64,000 bases of DNA from assembly GCA_019802505.1 (NCBI GenBank), contig JAFMOC010000037.1:4277501-4341500 (forward strand). Direction: 5' to 3'. Shown here in pieces: positions 1 through 10,922 of this stretch (positions are counted from its first letter, which is position 1; each line of letters opens with the position of its first letter). This stretch comes from Corydoras sp. C115. Its lineage: Eukaryota; Chordata; Actinopteri; Siluriformes; Callichthyidae. The translations under genes were made by a program, and so were the position numbers. The notes beneath the pieces were generated by a model that ran no database searches, had not been told where the DNA came from, and worked only from the letters and a program-made list of their open reading frames with translations.

Positions 1-162
1 TCACTAAGCCACCCCTGTGGAAAATATTTAAGACTAATAAATTATATACATCTGAAACGTTAAAAACGTAAAGTCTCTCCTGCTGACGATATCAATATAT
101 CGCGGTTATTACACACATCGGTTCTGCAGCGTCAGGATCCAACCCCTAGGCACTTTCAATTT
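1..162. repeat. Left copy of ~155-bp direct repeat around a SINE
   Basis: Bases 1-162 recur almost unchanged (one visible substitution near 56-70) at 475-630, on the other side of the SINE at 163-486. Both copies run from the SINE-head boundary (CACTAAGCCACC) to CACTTTCAAT. This is far too long for a target-site duplication, so it is a tandem duplication of unique DNA plus SINE, or an assembly duplication. Confidence 0.85.
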
Positions 163-486
163 TGGGGGGGGGGGGGGGGGTTCCCCATGCCCATCCAGAG
201 GAGAACGTTTCGGGCGCTGGGCAGATACACACAGGATAGGGCGCCAATCCATCGCTGGGCACACACTCACTCACACAAACACACTCTATATGGGGCAATT
301 TGGATTATTCAATTGACTTGATCCATGTTTTTGGACTGTGGGAAGAAACCGGAGAACCCGGAGGAAACCCACACAGACACGGGGAGAACATGGAAACTCC
401 TCCCAGATGGGGATTCGAACCGGGAATCCCTAGCGCCGAGAGGCGAACATGCTAACTAAGCATCACTAAGCCACCGTGCCACCCCT
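163..486 (-). repeat. SINE-A (DANA/Mermaid-like V-SINE), tail-truncated
   Basis: This is the first copy of the main repeat. In the sense orientation the family starts with a tRNA-like head (GGCACGGTGGCTTAGTGG as A box, GGTTCGAATCC as B box). A conserved central domain containing TTTCCTCCGGGTTCTCCGG and CCCACAGTCCAAAAACATGG follows, which is typical of V-SINEs. The body ends in an (AATG)n tail. This copy is in the minus orientation, lacks the tail, and begins at an 18-base G run. A 150-bp direct repeat flanks it on both sides. Confidence 0.85.
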
Positions 487-630
487 GTGGAAAATATTTA
501 AGACTAATAAATTATATACATCTGAAACGTTAAGAACGTAAAGTCTCTCCTGCTGACGATATCAATATATCGCGGTTATTACACACATCGGTTCTGCAGC
601 GTCAGGATCCAACCCCTAGGCACTTTCAAT
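475..630. repeat. Right copy of ~155-bp direct repeat
   Basis: Second copy of bases 1-162, directly after the SINE. It lies in crebbp intron 1, about 150 bases from the exon 1 donor. Confidence 0.85.
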
Positions 631-785
631 AGCTTTTTTTTTGTGTCTTTTAGCACAAAATTACAACTATACAGAGGTTAGGCTTGACTTATTTTACGGG
701 GAATGTGTCGAAATGTTGTGTGAAATGTGTAAAAACGCCTAAATGCTTTCAGTGTTTTGGTAAATTGCGAGAGTAAGTCACATAC

Positions 786-864
786 CTGGCCCGTCTGAGG
801 CAGGTGCTGTCATCTTCTGCCTCTTCGCGTTCGGGGGTCCGACGTCTAGCAGGTTTTCAGCCAT
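786..864 (-). CDS. crebbp: CREB-binding protein, first coding exon (partial gene)
   Basis: Reading the minus strand from ATG at 864 gives MAENLLDVGPPNAKRQKMTA followed by PASDGP, then a split codon and the donor CAG|GTATGT (GT at 785-784). The start MAENLLDGPPNPKRAKL is the known N terminus of vertebrate CREBBP; EP300 begins MAENVVEPGPP, so CREBBP fits better. CREBBP is a nuclear lysine acetyltransferase coactivator that binds phospho-CREB and many other factors. Only 26 codons plus one base are here; the rest lies to the left of the window. The next gene to the right is adcy9, as in human, which supports the call independently. The exon is short and has no domain of its own. Confidence 0.88.
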
Positions 865-1239
865 CTTCGTCGATGTGGTCGTGTAATCCCGGGCCGATCA
901 CAACGTAATAATAAAGGGAAATCCGTTCGCGAGAACAAGAAAACTCCAGCAAATTTCCAAAAAACGCCCGTGTTTACAAGCTGGGCTTCTAACTAGGAGG
1001 ATGTGTGAAAAGAGCAGCAACAGCGCTGCCGCCGTTCAACCCATGTTACTGCAACACCCAACACCCACATTATCGTCGGTAAATCAGCCCGAGAAAAAGC
1101 TCACCTCTTCGCAAAATTAAAGAGGGAACGAAATGCCGAGAAATCTCCACGTAAATCCACGGGATCCGTCTGCAGGGCGCGACGCGCCGCGTCCCGAGGC
1201 GAGCTTAAATCTGCGGGATCATCATCAAATTCCAAACGT

Positions 1240-1278
<39 letters not shown>

Positions 1279-1830
1279 ACAACGATGCAAAAATTCAGCG
1301 CGACGTTCGGTCAGAAATGCATCGCCGCGTCCGATATCGAGCGAAAAAGCTGCAACGGGAACATTTTCGGGTGACCTGCAGCGGCTGGCTCGCTCACTCA
1401 CACTCGCCCAGTCCGTAACCCGGACAGACTGAGGCAAATATCTACACTAACCTTACCGTCACAACGGGCTCTATCCCGAAGCAAAAAGCAACCAATTCCT
1501 GGATTTTTCGCCAAAATAAGCTCGCTTGAGACGCGGAGGGCGCGCTTCGGAGCGAGCGGCGCGGGGTAACGTCGCTCCGGAGGTTCCGCGTTCAAATTAG
1601 TATTTAGTGCCGTATCGAAATCCTGATTTCGAGCCGCGACAAGATGGCGGCTGTTGATTCCTCACATACAAAAAGTTTTTTTTTTCTTTTTCCAGATACG
1701 GAGGGCGGGGCTCGCGCGTGCAACGCGCTTACGCAATTCGCCCTACGTCACGTACACACCCTCGCTGACCGAAAGAGGGCGCCATGGTGGCGCGGGACAA
1801 GACGAGGGCCGCGTCCCAAACGGACATGGA
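865..1830 (-). promoter_or_regulatory. crebbp: CpG-rich 5' region of crebbp (5' UTR and probable promoter)
   Basis: The stretch upstream of the crebbp ATG is rich in CpG, in contrast to the AT-rich DNA around it. It contains an AAGATGGCGGC motif at 1641-1651, which matches the YY1 initiator-type element of CpG promoters, and a half-CRE TACGTCAC at 1744-1751. A 37-base poly(A) tract (1241-1277) interrupts it. The transcription start cannot be placed from sequence alone. The promoter assignment is inference from position and composition. Confidence 0.55.
1241..1277. repeat. Poly(A) homopolymer, 37 bases
   Basis: Uninterrupted A run inside the CpG-rich crebbp 5' region. No SINE or LINE body is recognisable next to it. 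Its length is unreliable in most sequencing data. Confidence 0.95.
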
Positions 1831-1904
1831 GTCCTCTACATGACTCATTAAAAAAAACCTCTGATTTATGGGGTTCTAATTAGAGCATTAAGACTGGTAC
1901 ATTA

Positions 1905-2256
1905 TCCATCCATCTATTATCTTCCACTTTATCTTATATTAGGGTTGCGGGGGGAAAGGGGGAAGGGGGGTTCCCCATGCACCTCCAGGGGAGAACGTTT
2001 CGGGCGCTGGGAAGATACACCCAGGACAGGGCGCCAATCTATCGCTGGGCATACACTCACTCACACAGACACACTCTATATGGGGCAATTTGGAGAACTT
2101 GATCCGTGTTTTTGAACTGTGGGAAACCTGAGAACCCGGAGGAAACCCACACGGACACGGGGAGAACATGGAAACTCCACCCAGATGGGGATTCGAACCG
2201 GGAATCCCTAGCGCTGAGAGGCGAACGTGCTAACCACTAAACCACCGTGCCGCCCC
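1905..2256 (-). repeat. SINE-A copy, first unit of the 790-bp duplication
   Basis: Near full-length minus-orientation copy from a (CCAT)n-type tail to the tRNA-like head GTGCCGCC. It has a small deletion in the central domain relative to its neighbours. Confidence 0.85.
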
Positions 2257-2267
2257 AAACAAAAACT

Positions 2268-2620
2268 CATTCATTCATTCATTCATTATCTCCCGCTTTA
2301 TCCTCTATTAGGGTCGCGGTGGGGTTCCCCATGCCCATCCAGGGGAGAACGTCTCGGGCGCTGGGCAGATAGACCCAGGACAGGGCGGCAAGCCATCGCT
2401 GGGTACACACTCTCTCACACAGACACACTCTATATGGGGTAATTTGGAGAACTCAATTGACTTGATCCGTGTTTTTGGACTGTGGGAGGAAACCGGAGAA
2501 CCCGGAGGAAACCCACACGGACACGGGGAGAACATGGAAACTCCACCCAGATGGGGATTCGAACCGGGAATCCCTAGTGCTGAGAGGCGAACGTGCTAAC
2601 CACTAAGCCACCTTGCCGCC
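2268..2620 (-). repeat. SINE-A copy, first unit, second element
   Basis: Full-length minus-orientation copy with a (CATT)n tail at the left and head CACCTTGCCGCC at the right. It lies directly after the previous copy, separated by AAACAAAAACT. Confidence 0.88.
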
Positions 2621-2722
2621 TAGTCCTCTACATAACTCATAAAAAAAGCACCTCCAGGATTCCCTCTGATTTATGGGGTTCTAATTAGACCATTAAGACG
2701 CTACTTTATGGAGGTACATTAT

Positions 2723-3050
2723 CCATCCATCTATTATCTCCCGCTTTATCTTATATTAGGGTTGCGGGGGGGAAGGGGGGTTCCCCATGCCCATACAGGG
2801 GAGAACGTTTCGGGCGCTGGGCAGATACACACAGGACAGGGCGCCAATCTATCGCTGGGCACACACTCACTCACACAAACACACTCTATATGTGGCAGTT
2901 TGGAGAACTCAATTGACTCAATTTAAGAACCCGGAGGAAACCCACGCAGACACGGGGAGAACATGGAAACTCCACCCAGATGGAGATTCGAACCGGGAAT
3001 CCCTAGCGCTGAGAGGCGAACGTGCTAACCACTAAACCACCGTGCCACCC
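2723..3050 (-). repeat. SINE-A copy, second unit of the 790-bp duplication
   Basis: Counterpart of the copy at 1905-2256, with the same tail form CCATCCATCTATTAT. A deletion of about 30 bases around 2925 removes the ATCCATGTTTTTGGACTGTG segment. Confidence 0.83.
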
Positions 3051-3062
3051 CAAACAAAAACT

Positions 3063-3405
3063 CATTCATTCATTATCATCCGCTTTTATCCTCTATTAGG
3101 GTCGTGGTGGAGTTCCCCATGCCCATCCAGGGGAGAACGTTTCGGGCGCTGGGCAGATACACCCAGGACAGGGCACCAATCTATCGCTGGGCACACACTC
3201 ACTCACACAGACACACTCTATATGGGGCAATTTGGAGAACTCAATAGACTTGATCCGTGTTTTTGGACTGTGGGAGGAAACCGGAGAACCAGAGGAAACC
3301 CACGCAGACACGGGGAGAACATGGAAACTCCACCCAGATGGGGATTCGAACCGGGAATCCCTAGCGCTGAGAGGAGAACGTGCTAACCACTAAGCAACCG
3401 TGGCA

Positions 3406-3407
<2 letters not shown>
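3063..3407 (-). repeat. SINE-A copy, second unit, second element
   Basis: Counterpart of 2268-2620. It has the AGGAGAACGTGC head variant, unlike its paired copy (AGGCGAACGTGC), so it has diverged or been converted since duplication. It abuts an AT tract on the right. Confidence 0.85.

Positions 3408-3441
<34 letters not shown>
3408..3441. repeat. (AT)n microsatellite
   Basis: Pure AT dinucleotide run directly joined to the head end of a SINE-A copy, followed by an A run. Confidence 0.95.
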
Positions 3442-3444
<3 letters not shown>

Positions 3445-4669
3445 AAAAAAAACAGATTTGTTTGATTTGTTTTCTTTAACCTCCGTCTTTTTAGACTCAC
3501 TGTTTTTCGTGCAGGTAAAATTTTCACTCATTTATTTCATAATGCTAATGTCTGAAAGAACGCTGCAGAAACAATGGGAACATTCAAGAGAACCTAAAAC
3601 TTGTTCCTTTTACATTAAGCATTAATTACAGATTGCAGTAGTGAATAAATCAAGTTGGTTTCAAAAATCTCAATAAAAAATACCAGGAATTGTGAGAAAG
3701 TGTTCACCCATTGAAATAAAACTCACGACGACACACACTCACACCAGTGACAAGAGATTTTTTTTTTTTGTTTTTTTTTTTCATTTTTTTCTGCTCTCCA
3801 AAAAAATCTGGCACATGCACATATTGTTTTCAATCTATTAAGTCTGAATAAAACAATACATATATGAATAATCCTGTACATACAAAGTGAATTGTGCAAA
3901 TGTATACAGATTATGCTCAGGATTAAATGTATAGTGTGCACAAAAATAAAAACAGAAATTAACATGTGACATACACTAGAACTAAGGCAAAATAAATCTG
4001 TCAGATCTCTTTGGTTTTTACATGAAACATCTTCCCGTATGGCAGAGAAAATATAATACTTATTCAAAGGTAAAGCCCATGGCACGTGTCCTCGTTAAAC
4101 CTTTGGTACCACGCTTACTGATTTGATTTTTGATCTCAGGAACACATCAAGTTTGAAACACAAAGGCACACTGTTTGTAAATCAGCCAATCTCGGGTTCT
4201 CGATTCTTGGTCAATTAAATTTGTGATGTCAGCATTAAAGCTTCTTTTGGAGTCCGGCTTCGGCAAGAACGGATCTCGCAGAACAGCAACACTGCGATTA
4301 ATTCTGTGGTTTTTAAAGCAAAAACAGTTGCATTGCTAATGACAAGTGTTTTTTAATGTCCTCTGGTGTTGGAAGCTCCTGCTGCATTCCAATAAAGTGT
4401 TTTACACACCCTGATTACTGCTCCCTTATGATTATAGATCAGACGGCGGTTACTTGCTGCAGAACAAAAATAAACGGATGAATTATCATTTTGGCCAAAG
4501 TCAAATGTAAGGAAAAATATAAAAAATATGTATGTAGTGAAGAGACAACAAGGACCTTTTAGGGAATTTGTGCTTTTAAAAACGTCAAACGAGAAAAAAA
4601 ACTTTTAAATCAGTATTAATTCTCTTTGGTAAGTGCACAGAATATGTAATTAACTGTACTATACTATAT
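3442..4669. other. Intergenic DNA, no gene seen
   Basis: AT-rich single-copy sequence between crebbp and the adcy9 3' end. I see no coding exon, no clear transposon and no RNA gene. T-rich tracts lie near 3760-3790. Confidence 0.5.
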
Positions 4670-5020
4670 TCATTCATCCATTATCTCCCGCTTTATCCTC
4701 TATTAGGTTCGCGGTGGGGTTCCCCATGCCCATCCAGGGGAGAACATCTCGGGCGCTAGACAGAAAGACCCAGGACAGGACGTCAATCCATCGCTGGGCA
4801 CACACTCACTCACTCACACAGACACACTCTATATGGGGCAATTTGGAGAATTCAATTGACTTGATCCATGTTTTTGGACTGTGGGAGGAAACCGGAGAAC
4901 CCGGAGGAAACCCACGCAGACACGGGGAGAACATGGAAACTCCACCCAGATGGGGATTCGAACCGGGAATCCCTAGCACTGAGAGGAGAACGTGCTAACC
5001 ACTAAGCCACCGTGCCACCC
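4670..5020 (-). repeat. SINE-A copy with target-site duplication
   Basis: Full-length minus-orientation copy. The flanking sequence ATACTATATT is present on both sides (just before 4670 and after 5020), consistent with a target-site duplication. It has the AGGAGAACGTGC head variant. Confidence 0.87.
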
Positions 5021-5042
5021 ATTATACTATATTATCTCATCT

Positions 5043-5262
5043 TATTATCTTGCCTGCCATATTTTACACTAGGGTCACCGAAGGGGTTCCTCATGCACAT
5101 CCAGGGGAGAACGTTTCAGGCCCCGAGAAGATCTATTGGCAATCTATTGCTAGGCACACACTCACTCACAAACACTATATAGGGATCATTTGAATAGGGG
5201 CAATTTAAGGAGCCAATTCACCTTGAATCTATGTTTTTGGATTGTGGGAGGAAACAGAAGCA
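5043..5262 (-). repeat. Old, diverged SINE-A fragment
   Basis: Tail and central domain are recognisable (AGGGGAGAACGTTTCAGG, ATGTTTTTGGATTGTGGG) with many substitutions and no head. It is much older than its neighbour. Confidence 0.7.
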
Positions 5263-5322
5263 GGGCATTAGAGTGATGGTGTTGTTGGAATGCAGCAGAT
5301 GTTCACATATTGTGCATATTCA

Positions 5323-5564
<242 letters not shown>

Positions 5565-5569
<5 letters not shown>

Positions 5570-6206
5570 CACTGAAACATACCAATGTAAATGGTTGTGA
5601 ATTTGATGCTGCTTGTGTATTCTATTCAAAGTATTTTTCAAAAATCTGACCTTAAGTGATGTTAAAATGCCATAAATAATTCATTAATCCCTTATACATC
5701 ATAAAAACCACATTTCCAAAGTTGGGATATTTTGTAAACTGCAATATAAACAAGAATCTAATCCATCAATTCTCTTAAACGTTTCATCAACTGGCAAAAG
5801 AAGAATGAAAAACCTGATCAGTCTTTTTAAAATGTGAATTTGACGCCTGAATTTGACGCCTGCAAGAGTAAAAAGTTGGTATGGGGCGAAGTAAGTGTGA
5901 CATGATTGTTGAATATTCACATTGCAGGATTCCGAATACACTGGCAACAGGTGGGGGTATCATCCACCACTCGATCATACTTCATACAAAAATGAATTCC
6001 AGAAACGTCAAAGGTGTTTTAACCCAAGACTGCAAAGAATGTAGGTCTTAAACCATCAACCAAATATTTTGTTCAGTCTGTGTAGAGAGAATGGAAAACA
6101 CAAATTGTGTGTGTGACCTTCAGGCACATAGACAGGACTCTGCGACAATATCGCACTGAATAGTTTTCTCCTGCATTAAAAAAAATAAAAAAATTACAAC
6201 CTATCC
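5565..6206. other. Intergenic DNA, no gene seen
   Basis: Single-copy AT-rich sequence. A short internal duplication (GAATTTGACGCCT twice near 5835-5862) is the only structure noticed. Confidence 0.5.
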
Positions 6207-6558
6207 CATCCATCCATCCGTTATCTTCCGCTTTATCCTCTATTAAGGTCGGTGGGGGTGTTCCCCATGCCCATACAGGGGAGAACGTCTCGGGCGCTGG
6301 GAAGATACACCCAGGACAGGGCGCCAATCTATCGCTGGGCACACACTCACTCACACAAACACACTCTATATGGGGCAATTTGGAGAATTCAATTGACTTG
6401 ATCCATGTTTTTGGACTGTGGGAGGAAACCGGAGAACCCGGAGGAAACCCACGCGGACATGAGGAGAACATGGAAACTCCACCCAGATTGGGATTCGAAC
6501 CGGGAATCCCTAGTGCTAAGAGGCGAACGTGCTAACCACTAAGCCACCGTGCCACCCC
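6207..6558 (-). repeat. SINE-A copy
   Basis: Full-length minus-orientation copy with a (CATC)n tail. It shares the unusual GCGGACATGAGGAGAACATGG with the next copy, so the two are closely related. Confidence 0.87.
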
Positions 6559-6901
6559 ATACATCCATTATCTACCACTTTATCCTATATTAGGGTCGCC
6601 GTGGGGTTCCCCATGCCCATCCAGGGGAGAACGTCTCGGTGCTGGGAAGATACACCCAGGACAGGGCGCCAATCTATCGCTGGGCACACACTCACTCACA
6701 CAAACACACTCTATATGGGGCAATTTGGAGAATTCAATTGACTTGATCCATGTTTTTGGACTGTGGGAGGAAACCGGAGAACCCGGAGGAAACCCACGCG
6801 GACATGAGGAGAACATGGAAACTCCACCCAGATTGGGATTCGAACCGGGAATCCCTAGTGCTGAGAGGCGAACGTGCTAACCACTAAGCCACCATGCCGC
6901 C
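6559..6901 (-). repeat. SINE-A copy, head-to-tail with the previous one
   Basis: Full-length minus-orientation copy joined directly to the copy at 6207-6558. It shares several private variants with it (GACATGAGGAGAAC, CAGATTGGGATTC). This suggests tandem duplication rather than independent insertion. Confidence 0.87.
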
Positions 6902-6949
6902 AATAAATACAACCCCTTTTGCAAATTTGGAATCCATGTTCTTAAGTGG

Positions 6950-7110
6950 AGCAGAGGTGTGGGCTCACTTGGGCTATTAATCTGAAGGTTGTGGGGTCAA
7001 GTTTACTGAAGTTACCGTTGTGGCTCCCTGAGCAAGGCCCTTATCCCGTATAGCTCCTGGGGTGCTGTCTGGTCAACCCTACGTTCTGACCCCAACAAGT
7101 TGGGATAGGT
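6950..7110 (+). repeat. SINE-B (tRNA-derived, L2-tailed), degraded copy
   Basis: It matches the head and body of SINE-B: ATCTGAAGGTTGTGGGGTC, then CCTGAGCAAGGCCCTTA. The family is best seen at 19951-20138. The A box is poorly preserved here and the tail is lost. Confidence 0.65.
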
Positions 7111-7285
7111 AAATGACCAAATGTAGTATGGAGGGTCATGCTGTCAACTCCCAGCAAGAACGTTGGAGAACCTGTGCCAGATGCGATTGCATGTGTGATT
7201 GTGTTCGCCTGCATGTGTGGTGTTGGACCGTTTGCCCAATGAGTGACAGAATTGTACCCTGCACCCCTGCGCCTCTAATAAATAT

Positions 7286-7559
7286 CATTCATTCATTCAT
7301 TCATTGTCTTCCGCTTTATCCTCTATTAGGGTCGCGGTGGTTCCCCATGCCCATCCAGGGGAGAACGTCTCGGGCGCTGGGCAGATAGACCCAGGACAGG
7401 GCGCCAATCCATCGCTGGGCACACACTCACTCTCTCTCACACATACACACTCTACATGGGGCAATTTGGAGAACTCAATTGACTTGATCCATGTTTTTGG
7501 ACTGTGGTGGAACCGGAGAACCCGGAGGAAACCCACAGGGACACGGGGAGAACATGGAA
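7286..7559 (-). repeat. SINE-A copy, head-truncated
   Basis: Minus-orientation copy with a (CATT)n tail. It stops at GGGGAGAACATGG without the tRNA-like head, so it is truncated at the sense 5' end. Confidence 0.85.
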
Positions 7560-8182
7560 CACTTAGCATAATAAGGATAACAGCAAAGAAAATGAATGGA
7601 TGTTATAAAAAGCTTCAAATCATGAATAAAAGGAAATGTAAAACACACCTCTGTCGCGAAAACGTCTTGCAGACATCAATTCCAAAAATTTCAACCAATT
7701 TGCTGAATGGAAATATAGTTTTCTAAGTGGTTTCTCAAATTTTTCATCAATTACATAAAAAAAAGAAATATTCAGGAGAATAAAAGTAATTTGTGAAATT
7801 TACAGAACGTTTTCTTTTTGGACATGTGATTTGTTTTAAGTTGCACAGTGTGAAATTGTTGAAATGTTTACATGCACATAGAAGCAATACAATAAAAGTG
7901 TAGGATGGAGCTCCAGTTTAAGGGCTGGGCGACATGGAAAAGCGTTAGAATATCATCACACGATGCTTTTGTAAGACCTACATGCATGTCTCTTAAATCT
8001 TCGATGATTTAAAACAAAACAAAGATCAAAATGAAAGTCAGGATATTTACTGCGTATTGAACGCTTGATTCTTAAGACTCCCATTAAGGCAGCATTTGTC
8101 ACAGTGTGTGGCGCCCCCCTCCCTCCCCAGAGGGTGGGGGTGGGGGGCATGTGAATGGTGGAGGAAACTATGTTCATTATCT
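7560..8182. other. Intergenic DNA, no gene seen
   Basis: Single-copy sequence with a C-rich/G-rich stretch near 8110-8145. No coding exon or known repeat is recognised. Confidence 0.45.
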
Positions 8183-8697
8183 TTCATTCATTATCTCCCG
8201 CTTTATCCTCTATTAGGGTCGTGGTGGGGTTCCCCATGCCCATCCAGGGGAGAACGTCTCGGGCGCTGGGCAGATAGACCCAGGACAGGGCGCCAATCCA
8301 TCGCTGGGCACACACTCACACACTCAAACACACTCTATAGGGGGCAATTTGGAGAACTCAATTAACTTGATCCATGTTTTTGGACTGTGGGAGGAAACCG
8401 GAGAACCCGGAGGAAACCCACGCGGACACGGGGAGAACATGGAAACTCCACCCAGATACACCTAGGACAGGACTTCAAACTATCGCTGGGCACACACTCA
8501 CTCACTCAAACACACTCTATATGGGGTAATTTGGAGAACTCAATTAACTTGATCCATGTTTTTGGACTGTGGGAGGAAACCGGAGGACCAGGAGGAATCC
8601 CACGCGGACATGAGGAGAACATGGAAACTCCACCCAGATGGGGATTCGAACCGGGAATCCCTAGAGCTGAGAGGTGAACGTGCTAACCACTAACCCA
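8183..8697 (-). repeat. Compound SINE-A (two partial copies fused in frame of the element)
   Basis: A (CATT)n tail and body run to CACCCAGATA at about 8459. The sequence then re-enters the element at CACCTAGGACAGG and runs a second time to the head (CCACTAACCCAC). The join lies at a short shared word (CAGATACACC), as expected from unequal recombination or template switching between two copies. Confidence 0.82.
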
Positions 8698-10097
8698 CAA
8701 CTATGTTTTAACGCCAAATCCTAAAACACCCACACACAGTTAGTTGCATGAAGGGGGCAAGTTGGACTGGTGGGCAAATGATGCGTAGATCCAATGTCTT
8801 CCAAAGGAAGGGGGCGAGACAGATAAATGTCAAAACCCACTGCATTAAGATAAGGTAAGTCGTAATGAGTACTGACTTGAAAACCAAGCACTTGGCACTT
8901 TCATTTATTTGATTTTGCTTGTTTTGCTTTTAGTTTAAACCTAAAGGATGATGATATTAACTTGGCACTTTCATTTATTTGATTTTGCTTGTTTTGCTTT
9001 TAGTTTAAACCTAAAGGATGATATTAAATCTTTTTCCCCCCCCCCCCCCCCCACCACATTTGATGTAATCACATTTCCAACTACAGCCAATGTATCATCC
9101 TGTCGCCCAACCCTAAAGGAGACGAGCGTGAAAAAGAACGAAGTGCTCTTAAATAAAAAAGGCGCTAGAACGAAGAGTGCTTCTTTTCGAATTCGAAAGG
9201 AGAACGCATTTAGGAGTTTCAGCTTGACGGTTTTTAAACCAAGAACCAAAGTAAAGCCTTGAGTTTGAATCTCCATTGAACCACCATTACATTAAGCAGT
9301 AATCAACATTTTGAAAAGTCCACTGAGTGCCAGCTCCCTGCTACATCGAGTTATAATGCACATGAAATGTGTTTCTTCTCTAGTGTCTTCAATAAGACAG
9401 AATAAAACAGGGGGAAAAAGGCAGCACGCTTTCCAAAACGACACCAGAAGCAGTCCCACAATGTCAACCACATGATGACCACACTCCGAAAAAAATAAAG
9501 GAAAGAAAAAAAGGCACTAGAGGAAATAAAACGTCCTCTGCTGAGGAGAGCAACTCATCTTAAAGTGACACAGTCTGAAACACCATTACAGCAGGAAGGA
9601 TCTCAAGCGAGGCCACACAAAAAAAAAAAAAAAAAAAAAACAAAGTCAAAATGTGGAAGGCTACTGGCACCGATGCGAATAAAAAAATTTAGCCGCGCGT
9701 TGTCCAATGCGACGTCCTACATCCAACATAAATATTGAAGTGTTATGTTGTTTTCTCAAACAAACAATATCTTGATAGAAAAATCGTCTCCGAACAGGAG
9801 CAAGTGATTCACAGTAAGAACGGGGTTAAATGCTTCTAATGAAGAACTGATCCCTTATTTTTCCTCTTTGCCCTTACATTCCCTTACTTTGTGCTGCTGG
9901 GCTGAAATGTGGCTGGAGCTTTCAATACTGCACAGTTTCATCAATTTCCATATTGGTTTTCATAGCTAGTACTATATATATGTACAGTTAAGACATCTAG
10001 GCATGTGCTGATTTCACCGGTTTACTAATTTTTAGATTTTTTTTTGTGTGCAAAAGAAAAAATAAGTTGCATATAACAATAATCAAGATTTTAATTG
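8698..10097. other. Intergenic DNA with local duplications, no gene seen
   Basis: Contains a 70-bp tandem duplication (8891-9027), a C16 run (9037-9052) and an A22 run (9619-9640). Open frames here are short and one spans the duplication; none resembles a known protein. Confidence 0.45.
8891..9027. repeat. 70-bp tandem duplication
   Basis: CTTGGCACTTTCATTTATTT begins at 8891 and again at 8961. The two units are identical apart from one ATG triplet (GATGATGATATT versus GATGATATT) at the end. Confidence 0.92.
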
Positions 10098-10370
10098 CGG
10101 GGCGGACTTGGGTAGCGCAGGTATTGTAGTGGGTGGTGTTGTCCATCTAACAGAATGCTCATCCCAGGTTCGATTCGAGAGTTTGCATGTTCTCCATGTA
10201 TATGGGTAGGTTTTGATATGAGCCCCCAGTTTGTTTCCCAGTTGATATGCAGGGCAGTTGTGGGTAAATGCATTTTTCGGAGGGACTGGCAACCTGCACA
10301 GTGTTTCTCTACTCATCTCCCGATGGCCTTCCAACATGCCCCCTCAACCCTAATTATGGTTAGCGACTTA
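10098..10370 (+). repeat. Old tRNA-derived SINE remnant (V-SINE-like)
   Basis: A head-like GGCGGACTTGGGTAGCGCAG, a B box CAGGTTCGATTC and then GTTTGCATGTTCTCCATG resemble the V-SINE head and central domain. Divergence is too great to assign a subfamily. Confidence 0.5.
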
Positions 10371-10378
10371 AACATCCA

Positions 10379-10583
10379 ACCATTTACATTTGGTCATTTA
10401 GCAGACGCTTTTATCCAAAGGGACTTACAAGGTGAACACAGGGTTAATCATAACATCCCTGGAGCAATGAGGGTTAAGGGTCTTGCTCAAGGATTCACAC
10501 TGGTAACTTCAGTGGACCTGGGATTTGAACCCCCAACCTTCTGATTGACAGCCCAACACCCTAATCACTGAGCTATCGCTCCC
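10379..10583 (-). repeat. SINE-B copy
   Basis: Minus orientation: L2-like tail CATTTAGCAGACGCTTTTAT at the left. The tRNA-like head (B box complement GGGATTTGAACCCCC) and A box complement are at 10520-10580. Confidence 0.82.
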
Positions 10584-10587
10584 ATTT

Positions 10588-10922
10588 ATATTTTATCTTC
10601 CACTTAATCCTCTACTGGAGTTGCAAGGGGGTTTCCCATAACCACCCATGGGAGAACATTTCAGGTGCTGGGCAGATACACCCAGGAAAGGACGCCAATC
10701 TATCGCTGGGCATACACTCAGACACACACTATATAGAGTCAATTTCGAGCAGCTTGAATCCAATCCAATTCACCTTGAATCCATATTTTTGGACTGTGGG
10801 AGGAAACCGGACAACCCGGAGAAAACCCACATGGACACTGGAGAACATGGAACATGGAAACTCCACCCAAATCGGGATTCGAACCTGGATCCCCAAGCGC
10901 TGAGAGGCAAATGTGCCGCCCA
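10588..10922 (-). repeat. Diverged SINE-A copy
   Basis: Recognisable from ATCTTCCACTTAATCCTCTA to the head GTGCCGCCCACC, with many substitutions. It is an older insertion than most neighbours. Confidence 0.78.

Larger units (their letters stand above)
1829..3407. repeat. Tandem duplication of a ~790-bp unit (spacer + two SINEs)
   Basis: The unit is about 80 bases of unique DNA beginning TAGTCCTCTACAT, then a SINE-A with a CCATCCATCTATTAT tail, then a second SINE-A with an AAACAAAAACTCATTC junction. It occurs at 1829-2620 and again at 2621-3407 in the same order. Both internal junctions match, so the pair of SINEs was copied as a block, not inserted twice. Confidence 0.85.

Noticed and set aside
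8948..9262. 104-codon plus-strand frame
   Set aside because: It spans a 70-bp tandem duplication and a C16 run and has no recognisable similarity.
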